Shown: positions 7,022 to 15,006, numbered from the stretch's first letter. The stretch is 18,497 nucleotides of DNA from an uncultured Eubacteriales bacterium (GCA_902796115.1 CADBNX010000132.1:1-18497), one strand, 5' to 3'. Program-made: numbers and translations. Notes: a model not told the origin generated them from the letters alone.

Positions 7022-8218
7022 TTATTCTTCCTCCTCCATGATGATTTCCGCAGCCCTGAGCAGGCTGTCCGGTTTTACGACGGTGCCGGACGCGAAATCC
7101 GGCTTTCCCCCGCCTCTCTCTCCGATCAGACGAAAAAGCTTGCCCATATCCGTGCAGATTCCTTCACCGCGCGCAAATACGGCGATGCCGCTTTCCGCGC
7201 AGCGGGCAAGGATCACGGTATTCTCCTTCAGCGCCGCCGCCGTGCCTTCCGTCAGCGCCTGTCTTCCGCATTCGGGCACTTCCGCCGCGATCAGGGTTTT
7301 TCCGCGTTTTCCGAAGCTCCGCGGCGGCACGGAGCGAAGATGTTCCTCCACCCTGTCCCGCTCCAGACGCTGCAGCGACGCGCGGCTTTCCCGCAGGCTT
7401 TCCTGTAGCTTGCCGATGCTCTCCGGCAGTCCTTCCTGCGCGCAGGAAAGGCTCTCGCAGGCTTCCTGCGTCACCGTATAGAGGCGCTGAAACCGGCGCA
7501 GCGCGCGGCCGCCGCACACAAAGGATACTCTGGCCTTCCCACGGGACGGCAGCACGGAAAGGATTTTGACGCATCCGATCATCCCGCTGAACGGCGGATG
7601 CGTGCCCCCGCACGCGCAGTATTCAAAGTCGCCGTACTGCACGACGCGTACATGTTCCGTCACCGTCGGCGGTTTCCGCAGCGGCACATGCGCCAGTTCC
7701 TCCCGGGAGGGAAAATAGCATCTCACCGGCACATTCTGCCGGATCTCCTCATTGACGATGCTCTCGATCTTTCCGATCTCCTCCCTGCCCAGGCGCATCT
7801 GACCGGACGGAAGGGACACGTCGATCGTCGCGTCCTCCTGTCCGGTGTGCAGTCCTGCGGTCACACCGCCGAACTCCCGCCAAATGGCGCCCGCGATCAG
7901 GTGTTCCCCGGCATGCTGCTCCATCAGATCCAGTCTGCGGGGCCAGTCGATCAGTCCGTGCACAGGCGTCCCCACCGCTGTTTCCCCATCCGTCAGATGC
8001 CATACGTCTCCCGCGTCATCCACCGTTACGTCTTCCACCCGCAGCCTCTTCCCGTCGGCTGCCAGAATGCCGGTGTCGTGCGGCTGTCCGCCGGAAGTGG
8101 GGTAAAACGCGCTCCTGTCCAGTTTCACCCACTGCCTGCCATCCCGGTTGATGAGAGCGACTGCCCTTGCCTCAAATTCCCGCAGCAGGCTGTTATCATA
8201 GTACAGTCTTTCCGTCAT
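7022..8218 (-). CDS. Alanyl-tRNA editing protein (AlaX-type, with DHHA1 domain)
   Basis: A free-standing homologue of the AlaRS editing domain that deacylates mischarged tRNA-Ala (Ser or Gly attached). The N-terminal part (about 1-110) is the AlaX core fold with YPTSGGQPHDTG near 39-50. The zinc site is HAGEH (His102, His106) plus CACGGTH (Cys203, His207), the expected HxxxH and CxxxH pairs. The C-terminal region (about 255-398) contains a helical linker and a DHHA1 domain ending near GERGGGKPDFASG, so this is the long AlaX form. The aminoacylation domain of AlaRS is absent. The start lies 14 nt after the ftsY stop, with a modest GGAG ribosome binding site. Nothing links it functionally to ftsY; it appears to be a passenger in the operon. 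Confidence 0.88.
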   Translation of the reverse strand: MTERLYYDNSLLREFEARAVALINRDGRQWVKLDRSAFYPTSGGQPHDTGILAADGKRLRVEDVTVDDAGDVWHLTDGETAVGTPVHGLIDWPRRLDLMEQHAGEHLIAGAIWREFGGVTAGLHTGQEDATIDVSLPSGQMRLGREEIGKIESIVNEEIRQNVPVRCYFPSREELAHVPLRKPPTVTEHVRVVQYGDFEYCACGGTHPPFSGMIGCVKILSVLPSRGKARVSFVCGGRALRRFQRLYTVTQEACESLSCAQEGLPESIGKLQESLRESRASLQRLERDRVEEHLRSVPPRSFGKRGKTLIAAEVPECGRQALTEGTAAALKENTVILARCAESGIAVFARGEGICTDMGKLFRLIGERGGGKPDFASGTVVKPDSLLRAAEIIMEEEE

Positions 8219-8232
8219 TGCTCCGGGAACCC

Positions 8233-9144
8233 TTACTTTCCTTTTTCCTCAAACAGTGCGTCCGCGAATTCCTTCGCGTCGAAGGCCTGCAGGTCGTCGA
8301 TCCCCTCGCCCACGCCGATGTACCACACCGGGATATTCAGTTCCCTGCGGATGGCAATGGCAATGCCGCCTTTCGCGGTGCCGTCCAGTTTGGTCAGGAT
8401 GATGCCGCCGATTTCCACCGCTTCCTTGAACTGCTTGGCCTGCTGGATGCCGTTCTGCCCGGTGGTCGCGTCCAGGATCAGCATGCAGCGCATGTTCGCT
8501 TCCGGATACTCCCGGTCGATGATCCTGCGCATTTTCGACAGTTCTTCCATCAGGTTCTTTTTGTTGTGCAGCCGGCCCGCCGTATCGACGATCAGCAGGT
8601 CCGTTTTCCTGGATTTCGCAGCCTGTATCGCGTCAAAGACCACCGAAGCCGGGTCCGCGCCGTTCCCGCCGTGAATCAGCGGCACTCCCGCCCGCTGGGC
8701 CCACACCGTGAGCTGCTCGTCCGCCGCCGCGCGGAAGGTATCCGCCGCGGCGAGCACCACACTGTGCCCGATTTCCTGAAAGCGCAGCGCGAGCTTGCCG
8801 ACCGTCGTGGTCTTCCCGACCCCGTTCACCCCGACCACGAACATCACCATGGGCCAGTGCAGCACGGGACGCGGGATGTTCATTTCTTCCGTGATGATTT
8901 CCTTCAGGATCGCCCTTGCGGCCTTGCCGTCCGTGACGTTCTTTTCCTCAACCCGGGCGCGCAGTTTGCCGATGATATCCTCCGCCGCTTCCATGCCCAC
9001 GTCGGACAGGATCAGGATGTCCGTCAGTTCGTCGTAGAACTCATCATCTATCTGTTCGGTGTTTTCTACCAGCTGATCCACCTTTTCGGTGAACCCGCCC
9101 CTTGTTTTCCTCAGTCCCTCTTTCAGCCGCTGAAAAAAGCCCAT
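8233..9144 (-). CDS. ftsY: FtsY, signal recognition particle receptor GTPase
   Basis: Docks the SRP-ribosome complex at the membrane and cycles GTP together with Ffh. The NG domain is complete: an N-domain helical bundle (about 1-90), P-loop GVNGVGKT (105-112), DTFRAAA (135-141), DTAGR (187-191), TKLDG (251-255) and the C-terminal GVGEGIDDL motif. At about 303 residues it lacks a long acidic A domain, which is common in Bacillota; an amphipathic N-terminus beginning MGFFQRLKEGL would mediate membrane contact. I chose ATG 9144 rather than 9150 because GGGGAGG directly abuts 9150 but gives a 6-nt spacing to 9144, and the resulting N-terminus fits the family. The gene starts 21 nt after the smc stop. 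Confidence 0.96.
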   Translation of the reverse strand: MGFFQRLKEGLRKTRGGFTEKVDQLVENTEQIDDEFYDELTDILILSDVGMEAAEDIIGKLRARVEEKNVTDGKAARAILKEIITEEMNIPRPVLHWPMVMFVVGVNGVGKTTTVGKLALRFQEIGHSVVLAAADTFRAAADEQLTVWAQRAGVPLIHGGNGADPASVVFDAIQAAKSRKTDLLIVDTAGRLHNKKNLMEELSKMRRIIDREYPEANMRCMLILDATTGQNGIQQAKQFKEAVEIGGIILTKLDGTAKGGIAIAIRRELNIPVWYIGVGEGIDDLQAFDAKEFADALFEEKGK

Positions 9145-9165
9145 ACGCATCCTCCCCGCCGTGAT

Positions 9166-12100
9166 TTATTCATAGTCGCGCAGGTCAACGCTTACCATGC
9201 GCGAGACACCGTGTTCCTGCATCGCGACGCCGTACAGCGCGTCGCAGCGCTCCATCGTTCCCTTGCGGTGCGTAACGACCACAAACTGCGTATCCGTTTT
9301 GTATTCCGCCAGATAATCCGCAAAATACCCGATATTCGCCTCGTCCAGCGCCGCCTCGATTTCGTCCAGGATGCAGAACGGCGTCGGCTTCAGCTTCAGC
9401 ATGGCAAACAGGATCGCGATCGCGGTCAGCGCGCGCTCCCCTCCGGACAGCAGGGACAGCATCTGCAGTTTCTTCCCCGGCGGCTGCGCGATGATCTCGA
9501 TGCCGCAGTTCAGCGCGTCAGCGGGATCCGTCAGCCGCAGTTCAGCCTGCCCTCCGCCGAAAAGCCGTGTAAAAGTCACCGAGAAGAACGCGTTCAGCTT
9601 TTCGAATTCCTGCACAAACTGTCCTTCCATCTGGCGCAGCAGACGCGAGATCAGCTGATTCAGATCCTCCTGCGCCCGGTTCAGATCCTCGCGCTGTCCG
9701 GTCAGCATGTCATAGCGTTCCTTCGTCGCCGCATACTCCTCGATCGCGGAAACGTTTACCGCGCCCATTTCCCGGATCCGCCTGCGCAGCTCCGCAGCCT
9801 CGCGGTCCGAAGAGGAAACGTCGAAAGGTTCCGTCATTCCCGCCGCGATCTCCGCGGCCTGCGCATATGTCAGTTCATAGGTATTGAACATATGGTCGCT
9901 CAGGTTGTTCAGATCGTTTTCCGTCTTGCTCAGGCTCAGCTCCAGCCGGTGCTCCCGCGCGGTATTCTGATCGTATTCCGCCCGCAGGCTGTCCGTCTGG
10001 CTCATCAGCTGACGCTGCAGATCGCCGGTCGAACGGCGCCGCGTCTCCAGTTCATCCACAAGCTCCGTCTGCTTCCTGAGACGGCTCCTCATTTCCTCGG
10101 TGTGCTTATCCGCTTCCTCAAGCAGCTTCTCCGTTTCCTTCAGTTCCGCTTCCTTCTCCCGGATCTTCGCGGCAAGGCCTTCTTCCTCCCGGTCCAGCCT
10201 CTCAAGCTCCTGCCGCTGATTGCGCGCGTCGCGGCCCAGCATATCCAGGACATGTTCTGCGTCGGCAAGGTTTCTTTCCGCCTGCTGCACGGCCTCTCTC
10301 GCTTCTTCCGCGGCTCCGCGCGCGTGATAAAGCGCCTGCTGCCTGTCCGCGGTTTCCTGTTCCATCTGTTCCCGGTTCACGTCCGCGTCCTCGGTCAGCG
10401 TGCCCACTTTTTTCAGATCCTCTTCCAGCGCTTCGATCCCGCTTTTCAGCTGCTGCTCCGCGTCCGTCGTGCGCTGAAGCGCCGCAAGATGATCCCGCAG
10501 GGCTTCCTTCGCGTTGTCCAGATGCTCCTGTTCCCGCGCCAGGCCGATCTCTTCCTGATGAAAGCGTTCCTGCAGTTCATTGTAATCCGCCAGATCCGCG
10601 TCCCGCTTTTGCCGCAGGGCCGCGATCTCATCACGCAGTGAGGCAAGCTTTTTCTCCGCAGCTGCGTTCCCCGCGGTCAGCTCGCTGATTTCGCGTTCCC
10701 GTCCCAGCAGGCTCACATTGCTTCTCGCCGCGGTTCCGCCGGTCATCGAGCCGCCCGAATGCATCACGTCCCCGGCCAGCGTCACCAGCCGGAAAGCGTG
10801 CCTGCCGGCGCGCATGATTTCGATGCCGCTGGACAGATCCTCCGCGATCACGGTGCGGCCCAGCAGGTTTTCGATCACGCCGCGGTACTTTTCGTCATAG
10901 TTGATCAGATCGGAAGCGACGCCGATACATCCCCTCATCCCGAGCAGGCGCTTTTCGTCGGCTGTCAGGGTGCGTGAGCGAACGGTGGTGATCGGAAGAA
11001 ACGTCGCACGGCCCAGACGGTTGTTCCGCAGATAATCGATCATGCGCTTTGCCGCGTTTTCATCCTCCGTCACGATGTTCTGGAGGGCGGCGCCAAGCAC
11101 CATATCGATCGCGGTCTCGTACGCCGCGGGAACACGGATCAGTTTTGCCACCACGTCGCAGGCGCCGTTTCCGTTTTTTCCGTAGCGCAGCGCCTGTCGG
11201 ACGGACTGCTGATATCCCTCCATCTCCCGGGACATTTCGGTCAGCAGCCGCAGGCGGCTCCTTGCGGTCTCCAGCTCCAGATGCATCTGCTGCGCTTTTT
11301 CCGTATCGGCGCGCAGCCGATCGATCAGGGCATTGAGCGCGGCGCCGTTTTGTGCCGTTTCTTCGCTCAGGGCTTGTACGGTTTCGTTTTCTTCGTCATA
11401 TTTTGTCTGTGCTTCCTTCAGCTGCGCGCGCAGTTCCTCTTCCCGCTCCGCCATTTCCTTCCGGGAAAAGACGATTTCTTCCAGCCGGTTCACCATCTGC
11501 GCGTGAACCGCCTGCTGCCTCGCCTGCTGGTTTTTCACATCGCTGATCCGGTTCACGGCGTCCAGCAGCCGATTCTTGTGCCGGTCCAGTTCTTCTTCTT
11601 TTTCGGCAGCCGCAAGCAGCGCGGCATCCAGCTTTTCCCTGGCCTGAGCCAAAGCATCCCGTGCGGTCTGCACTGCTTCCCGCTGCTGTGCCGCACTTGC
11701 TTCATTGCTCCGGAACAGTTCCTCTTCCTGGGTCCGCCGCCCGCGGTTCTGACCGCGCACCGCCGCCAGCTGTTCTTTCTGCTGCGTGATGCTTTCCCGG
11801 TTCGCCTCCAGCTTCTGCCGGCTGTTCTCCGCTTCACGGGTCAGATCATCCGTCTGTTTCTGCGCGGCGCGCTCCCCGTCCAGTTTTTCTTCGATCTTCT
11901 CCAGCTCGCTGCCCGCCGCGTCCCGCTGCGCGATCTTCTCGTTCAGGGCCTTCTCCGCGTCCCCGATGGCTTCCTTCAATCCCGCGATCGTCTGATTCAG
12001 ATCGTCGATCCGCGCGTGATACTTCCCGTAACGGAGCACAAACAGACGCACTTCCAGTTCTTTCAGGCGTTCCGACAGGTTCAGGTATTCCCTGGCGGTC

Positions 12101-12729
12101 TCCGCCTGCCGGGAGAGCGGTTCGATGCGCCCCTCCAGTTCCGCGATGATATCGTTCACACGGCTCAGATTGTCCCTGGTCCGCTCCAGTTTTCTTTCCG
12201 CTTCTTCCTTGCGGAAACGGTAGGTCATCACGCCGGCCGCTTCCTCGAAAACCTGACGGCGGTCGTCGCTCTTGGCCGAAAGGATCTCATCGATCCTTCC
12301 CTGGCCGATCAGGCTGTAACCTTCCCTGCCGATACCCGTATCCCGGAACAGCTCCAGCACGTCCTTCAGCCGGCACTGGGTGCGGTTCAGATAATACTCG
12401 CTCTCTCCGTTCCGGTATACGCGCCTTGTCACCTGCACTTCGCTGTAATTGGAGCGGAGCGCCTGGTCCTCGTTGTCGAACAAAAGCGTCACTTCGCAGT
12501 AATTGGCGGGCTTTCTCAGGGCCGTGCCGCCGAAGATGACGTCCTCCATCCGGCTTCCGCGCAGGATGCGCGCGTTCTGCTCGCCCAGCACCCAGCGTAC
12601 CGCGTCTCCGATATTGCTCTTTCCGGAGCCGTTCGGTCCGACGATCCCGGTGATACCGTCGTTAAAAAGGATTTCGGTTTTATCGGCAAATGATTTAAAG
12701 CCGTGTATCTCAAGCTTTTTCAGCTTCAT
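9166..12729 (-). CDS. smc: SMC, chromosome segregation and condensation ATPase
   Basis: The core ATPase of bacterial condensin, which extrudes DNA loops and organises newly replicated origins with ScpA and ScpB. At 1187 residues it is full length. The order is head Walker A GPNGSGKSN (about 31-39), an N-terminal coiled coil rich in Glu, Gln and Arg (about 165-500), a hinge (about 510-670) with GRATFLPI and a glycine-rich HSGGSMTGG segment, a returning coiled coil (about 680-1010), the signature LLSGGERAL (about 1093-1101) and Walker B CILDEIEAALDEAN (about 1119-1132) followed by the VVTHRKGTM switch. The start overlaps the rnc stop by ATGA, a coupling that also exists in other Bacillota. ScpA and ScpB are not in the window. 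Confidence 0.98.
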   Translation of the reverse strand: MKLKKLEIHGFKSFADKTEILFNDGITGIVGPNGSGKSNIGDAVRWVLGEQNARILRGSRMEDVIFGGTALRKPANYCEVTLLFDNEDQALRSNYSEVQVTRRVYRNGESEYYLNRTQCRLKDVLELFRDTGIGREGYSLIGQGRIDEILSAKSDDRRQVFEEAAGVMTYRFRKEEAERKLERTRDNLSRVNDIIAELEGRIEPLSRQAETAREYLNLSERLKELEVRLFVLRYGKYHARIDDLNQTIAGLKEAIGDAEKALNEKIAQRDAAGSELEKIEEKLDGERAAQKQTDDLTREAENSRQKLEANRESITQQKEQLAAVRGQNRGRRTQEEELFRSNEASAAQQREAVQTARDALAQAREKLDAALLAAAEKEEELDRHKNRLLDAVNRISDVKNQQARQQAVHAQMVNRLEEIVFSRKEMAEREEELRAQLKEAQTKYDEENETVQALSEETAQNGAALNALIDRLRADTEKAQQMHLELETARSRLRLLTEMSREMEGYQQSVRQALRYGKNGNGACDVVAKLIRVPAAYETAIDMVLGAALQNIVTEDENAAKRMIDYLRNNRLGRATFLPITTVRSRTLTADEKRLLGMRGCIGVASDLINYDEKYRGVIENLLGRTVIAEDLSSGIEIMRAGRHAFRLVTLAGDVMHSGGSMTGGTAARSNVSLLGREREISELTAGNAAAEKKLASLRDEIAALRQKRDADLADYNELQERFHQEEIGLAREQEHLDNAKEALRDHLAALQRTTDAEQQLKSGIEALEEDLKKVGTLTEDADVNREQMEQETADRQQALYHARGAAEEAREAVQQAERNLADAEHVLDMLGRDARNQRQELERLDREEEGLAAKIREKEAELKETEKLLEEADKHTEEMRSRLRKQTELVDELETRRRSTGDLQRQLMSQTDSLRAEYDQNTAREHRLELSLSKTENDLNNLSDHMFNTYELTYAQAAEIAAGMTEPFDVSSSDREAAELRRRIREMGAVNVSAIEEYAATKERYDMLTGQREDLNRAQEDLNQLISRLLRQMEGQFVQEFEKLNAFFSVTFTRLFGGGQAELRLTDPADALNCGIEIIAQPPGKKLQMLSLLSGGERALTAIAILFAMLKLKPTPFCILDEIEAALDEANIGYFADYLAEYKTDTQFVVVTHRKGTMERCDALYGVAMQEHGVSRMVSVDLRDYE

Positions 12730-13397
12730 GAATTCTCTTCACTTTCCCGATCCAGCGCCTCCAGGGCCAGTCCGGCAGCCTCCTGCTCCGCAAGCTTTTT
12801 GGATTTTGCCCTGCCCCTTCCGAGCAAACGTCCCTTCAGGTACACCGCCATGGTGAAGCGCCTGTCATGATCCGGCCCTTCTTCCCCTTCAAGCACATAT
12901 TCGGGCAGTCCTTCCCCACGCTGCTGCGTTTTCTCCTGAAGGATACTCTTCGCGTTCGCGCGGTACTGTTTCTGGTCCTCAACCGTCCACAGCAGGTCTA
13001 CTGTTTTCAGGGCAGCGGCGAAGCCCCCGTCCAGATACACCGCCGCCAGGACCGCTTCCATCGCGTCGGAAAGCACGGCGGGGTTTTCCCTTCCGCCGTT
13101 CTCCGCAAAGCTGTGCTCCATTTTCAGCCATTTTCCCAGACCGATCCTGTTGGCGATTTCGGCGAGTCCTTCCTGGCATACCAGTTTCTGACGGATCGCC
13201 GTCAGCTCCCCTTCCCGCACGCCGCCGAACCGGCGGTAAATCATATCGCTCACGCACAGCTGCAGCACCGCGTCTCCGAGGAACTCCAGCCTTTGATTAT
13301 GCGGCATTCCCATGGACGGATGCTTCAGCGCCAGGCTGAGCAGTTCCGGCTGCGCAAAGCGGTAGCTGAGCGCTTCCTCAAGCAATTGATCCCTCAT
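12726..13397 (-). CDS. rnc: Ribonuclease III
   Basis: A double-strand-specific endoribonuclease that processes rRNA precursors and some mRNAs as a dimer. The nuclease domain (about 5-145) has the signature NQRLEFLGDAVL (34-45) with catalytic Glu38 and Asp42, and DAMEA with Asp111 and Glu114. A C-terminal double-stranded RNA-binding domain (about 150-220) has the usual KKLAEQEAAGLAL helix. At position 35 there is Gln where the family usually has Glu (E38 in E. coli). I chose ATG 13397, preceded by GGGAG and AAGG and giving a normal 223 residues. The frame stays open upstream to ATG 13490, but that adds 31 unlikely residues across a hairpin. The stop overlaps smc by 4 nt. Confidence 0.95.
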   Translation of the reverse strand: MRDQLLEEALSYRFAQPELLSLALKHPSMGMPHNQRLEFLGDAVLQLCVSDMIYRRFGGVREGELTAIRQKLVCQEGLAEIANRIGLGKWLKMEHSFAENGGRENPAVLSDAMEAVLAAVYLDGGFAAALKTVDLLWTVEDQKQYRANAKSILQEKTQQRGEGLPEYVLEGEEGPDHDRRFTMAVYLKGRLLGRGRAKSKKLAEQEAAGLALEALDRESEENS

Positions 13398-13429
13398 CCT
13401 TACTCCCGGCCGTACAGGCTTTCGCTCCT

Positions 13430-13459
13430 CCAAAGGACGGATGGGGATCTGCCCTTTGG
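13430..13459 (-). other. Stem-loop in the rnc leader near a purine-rich stretch
   Basis: On the minus strand CCAAAGG (13459-13453) can pair with CCTTTGG (13436-13430) across a 16-nt loop. The 3' arm runs directly into GGAGGAGCG, which looks like a ribosome binding site but has no fitting start codon downstream. A role in rnc expression is only a possibility. Confidence 0.4.
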
Positions 13460-13473
13460 GCGAGCGACAGTCA

Positions 13474-13504
13474 GGCCGTCCCGGCGCCATGCACCGGGAC
13501 GGCC
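13474..13504 (-). promoter_or_regulatory. Perfect 11-bp hairpin between acpP and rnc
   Basis: GGCCGTCCCGG (13474-13484) and CCGGGACGGCC (13494-13504) form an uninterrupted GC-rich stem with a 9-nt loop, starting only 7 nt after the acpP stop. There is no U-tract on the minus strand (TGACTGTCG follows), so it is not a standard intrinsic terminator. It could protect the acpP mRNA end, mark a processing site, or act in the rnc leader. Confidence 0.75.
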
Positions 13505-13511
13505 GTGATGA

Positions 13512-13748
13512 TTACTGATGCTTTTCGATATAGTCGGCTACGTCTCCGACGGTTTTCAGCTCGCTGATCACCGCGTCTTCCACGGTCAGATCGAATTCGT
13601 CTTCCAGATCCATGATCATGACCATGATGTTCGCGCTGTCCGCTTTCAGATCCTCCAGCAGCCGCTTATCGGGCGTCACCTCCGACACATCCAGTTTCAG
13701 CTGCTTGGCGATCATTGCCGCCACCTTGTCGAAAATCTCCTGGTTCAT
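13512..13748 (-). CDS. acpP: Acyl carrier protein
   Basis: Carries growing acyl chains on a phosphopantetheine arm during fatty-acid synthesis and donates acyl groups to PlsX. The 78-residue acidic helical protein has the modification serine Ser38 in EDLKADSAN, followed by a helix with MDLEDEFDLTV and a C-terminal TVGDVADYIEKH, all typical. The residue after the serine is Ala rather than the usual Leu (DSL), a variant of the recognition helix start. The start follows AAGGAG with good spacing. It sits between plsX (79 nt upstream) and rnc, the order common in Bacillota. A small AACAGG/CCTGTT stem (13792-13807) lies in the plsX-acpP gap. Confidence 0.95.
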   Translation of the reverse strand: MNQEIFDKVAAMIAKQLKLDVSEVTPDKRLLEDLKADSANIMVMIMDLEDEFDLTVEDAVISELKTVGDVADYIEKHQ

Positions 13749-13827
13749 AAAAAACTCCTTTCCGTCTGATAATGACTTCTTCCGGTATCTGAACAGGTTG
13801 TCCTGTTGCCCGTACGCAAAACGGCGC

Positions 13828-14856
13828 TCACGCCTGCTCTTCCTGCTGCAGTTTCCCGATCTCTTCCCGGATGTACTGCGGCACTTTTCTTTCCGCCATC
13901 AGCACCGCCTGCCGGATCGCGCAGGCGATCGCGTGACCGTTGCTGGAACCGTGCGCTTTTACTACCGCGCCGTTTACACCCAGAAGGGGCGCGCCGCCCA
14001 CCTCTGTGTAGTCCATTTTCTTTTTCACCCTGCGGAACGCGGGCTTTGCGATCAGTCCTCCGATTTTCCCCCGCACGTCCGCCGTCATTTCCGTTTTGAT
14101 AATGCCCAGCAGCGTGCCGGCAACCCCTTCCATGAATTTCAGGATCAGGTTTCCGGAAAATCCGTCACATACGACCACATCCGCCAGGTCCGCCGTAATA
14201 TCGCGTCCTTCCACATTGCCGACAAAACGGAACGGCGCTTTTTCCATCAGCGGATAAGCCGCTTTCACCAAGGCATTCCCTTTTTCCGCCTCAGCGCCGA
14301 TGTTGACCAGTCCCACACGCGCTTCTTCCACGCCGCGTACCAGTTTCATATAGGCCGCGCCCATCACGCCGAACTGCGGCAGATATGCCGGAAGACAGTC
14401 CACGTTCGCGCCGCAGTCGATCAGGCAGAAAAAGTCTTTTCCGTTCGGAAGCAGGGGCGCCAGCGCGGGGCGGTCCACTCCTTCGATGCGCCCCAGGCGA
14501 AACATGCCGCCCGCGAGCACAGCACCGGTGGAGCCGGCCGACACGAAACCGTCCGCTTCTCCTTCGCGCACGGCGAGCATGCCCTTCACCACCGCGGAGT
14601 TCTTCTTCTGGCGCACCGCCATCACGGGCGCTTCGTGATTGGTGATCACTTCGGGCGTATCCAGCACCGCAAAGCGCTCTCGCACATCGTCACAGTCCGC
14701 AAGAAGCGGCTCGATTTCCTTTTCGACCCCGGCCAGGGTCAGTTTCAGCGAAGGATTCAGACGCAGCGCTTCCAGCGCGCCCTGCACCGTGCATCCCGGC
14801 GCGTTGTCTCCGCCCATCATATCCAGAAAAATATGTGTCAAACACCCGCCCCCCAT
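13828..14856 (-). CDS. plsX: PlsX, phosphate acyltransferase
   Basis: Converts acyl-ACP to acyl-phosphate, the donor used by PlsY to start phospholipid synthesis; it is a peripheral membrane enzyme. The N-terminal signature LDMMGGDNAPG (11-21) and the C-terminal GGAPLLGVNGAVVKAHGSSN block are characteristic, and 342 residues is the normal size. The ATG at 14856 has no good ribosome binding site, and homologues start close to the IFLDMMGG strand, so a TTG at 14841 is an alternative start. It is the first gene of the plsX-acpP-rnc-smc-ftsY operon. The usual upstream neighbours in Bacillota (a DUF177 protein and rpmF) are absent; a terminator and a promoter lie there instead. Confidence 0.95.
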   Translation of the reverse strand: MGGGCLTHIFLDMMGGDNAPGCTVQGALEALRLNPSLKLTLAGVEKEIEPLLADCDDVRERFAVLDTPEVITNHEAPVMAVRQKKNSAVVKGMLAVREGEADGFVSAGSTGAVLAGGMFRLGRIEGVDRPALAPLLPNGKDFFCLIDCGANVDCLPAYLPQFGVMGAAYMKLVRGVEEARVGLVNIGAEAEKGNALVKAAYPLMEKAPFRFVGNVEGRDITADLADVVVCDGFSGNLILKFMEGVAGTLLGIIKTEMTADVRGKIGGLIAKPAFRRVKKKMDYTEVGGAPLLGVNGAVVKAHGSSNGHAIACAIRQAVLMAERKVPQYIREEIGKLQQEEQA

Positions 14857-14872
14857 TCGGTATCCGGGTTCC

Positions 14873-14890
14873 GGACGGATGCGTCCGTCC
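14873..14890 (-). other. Inverted repeat in the plsX leader
   Basis: GGACGGA (14873-14879) and TCCGTCC (14884-14890) form a perfect 7-bp stem with a 4-nt loop, located between the proposed plsX -10 box and the start codon. It does not resemble the known FapR operator of Bacillus, which is AT-rich. It might be an operator or an RNA hairpin in the leader; no function can be assigned. Confidence 0.5.
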
Positions 14891-14906
14891 CTTCCGGATC
14901 AAAGGA

Positions 14907-14935
14907 ATTGTAACACAGCAGCCCGCAAAAGACAA
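14907..14935 (-). promoter_or_regulatory. Probable promoter of the plsX operon
   Basis: On the minus strand TTGTCT (-35, 14935-14930) and TACAAT (-10, 14912-14907) are 17 bp apart. The -10 matches consensus at five of six positions and the -35 at four of six. The -35 box lies within the U-tract of the terminator that closes the ftsQ transcript. The start should fall near 14900, giving a leader of about 45 nt. Confidence 0.7.
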
Positions 14936-14961
14936 GAGCGTTTCGCCATCATGAAACGCTC
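14925..14961 (-). terminator. Rho-independent terminator after ftsQ/divIB
   Basis: On the minus strand a perfect 9-bp stem GAGCGTTTC/GAAACGCTC (14961-14953 and 14944-14936) with an 8-nt loop is followed by TTGTCTTTTG. It begins 45 nt after the ftsQ stop. A second, smaller hairpin (CGCGGC/GCCGCG, 14970-14985) precedes it. The U-tract is imperfect, so some read-through into plsX is possible. Confidence 0.8.
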
Positions 14962-15006
14962 CGATGCCCCGCGGCAGATGCCGCGCTGTTTCCCGTATGG
15001 ATAGGG

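Noticed and set aside
8167..10641. Very long open frame (824 codons) on the plus strand opposite ftsY and smc
   Set aside because: It is the mirror of high-GC coding sequence: the protein is loaded with His, Arg, Phe and Gln, has no recognisable domain, and runs antisense to conserved ftsY and smc with all motifs intact.
11281..12693. 470-codon plus-strand frame opposite the N-terminal half of smc
   Set aside because: Antisense shadow of the smc coiled coil, with no ribosome binding site and a biased composition typical of shadow frames.
13398..13490. Longer rnc start at 13490
   Set aside because: The extra 31 residues are Pro/Arg-rich and unlike RNase III, the ATG lies inside the hairpin loop, and a proper ribosome binding site precedes ATG 13397.
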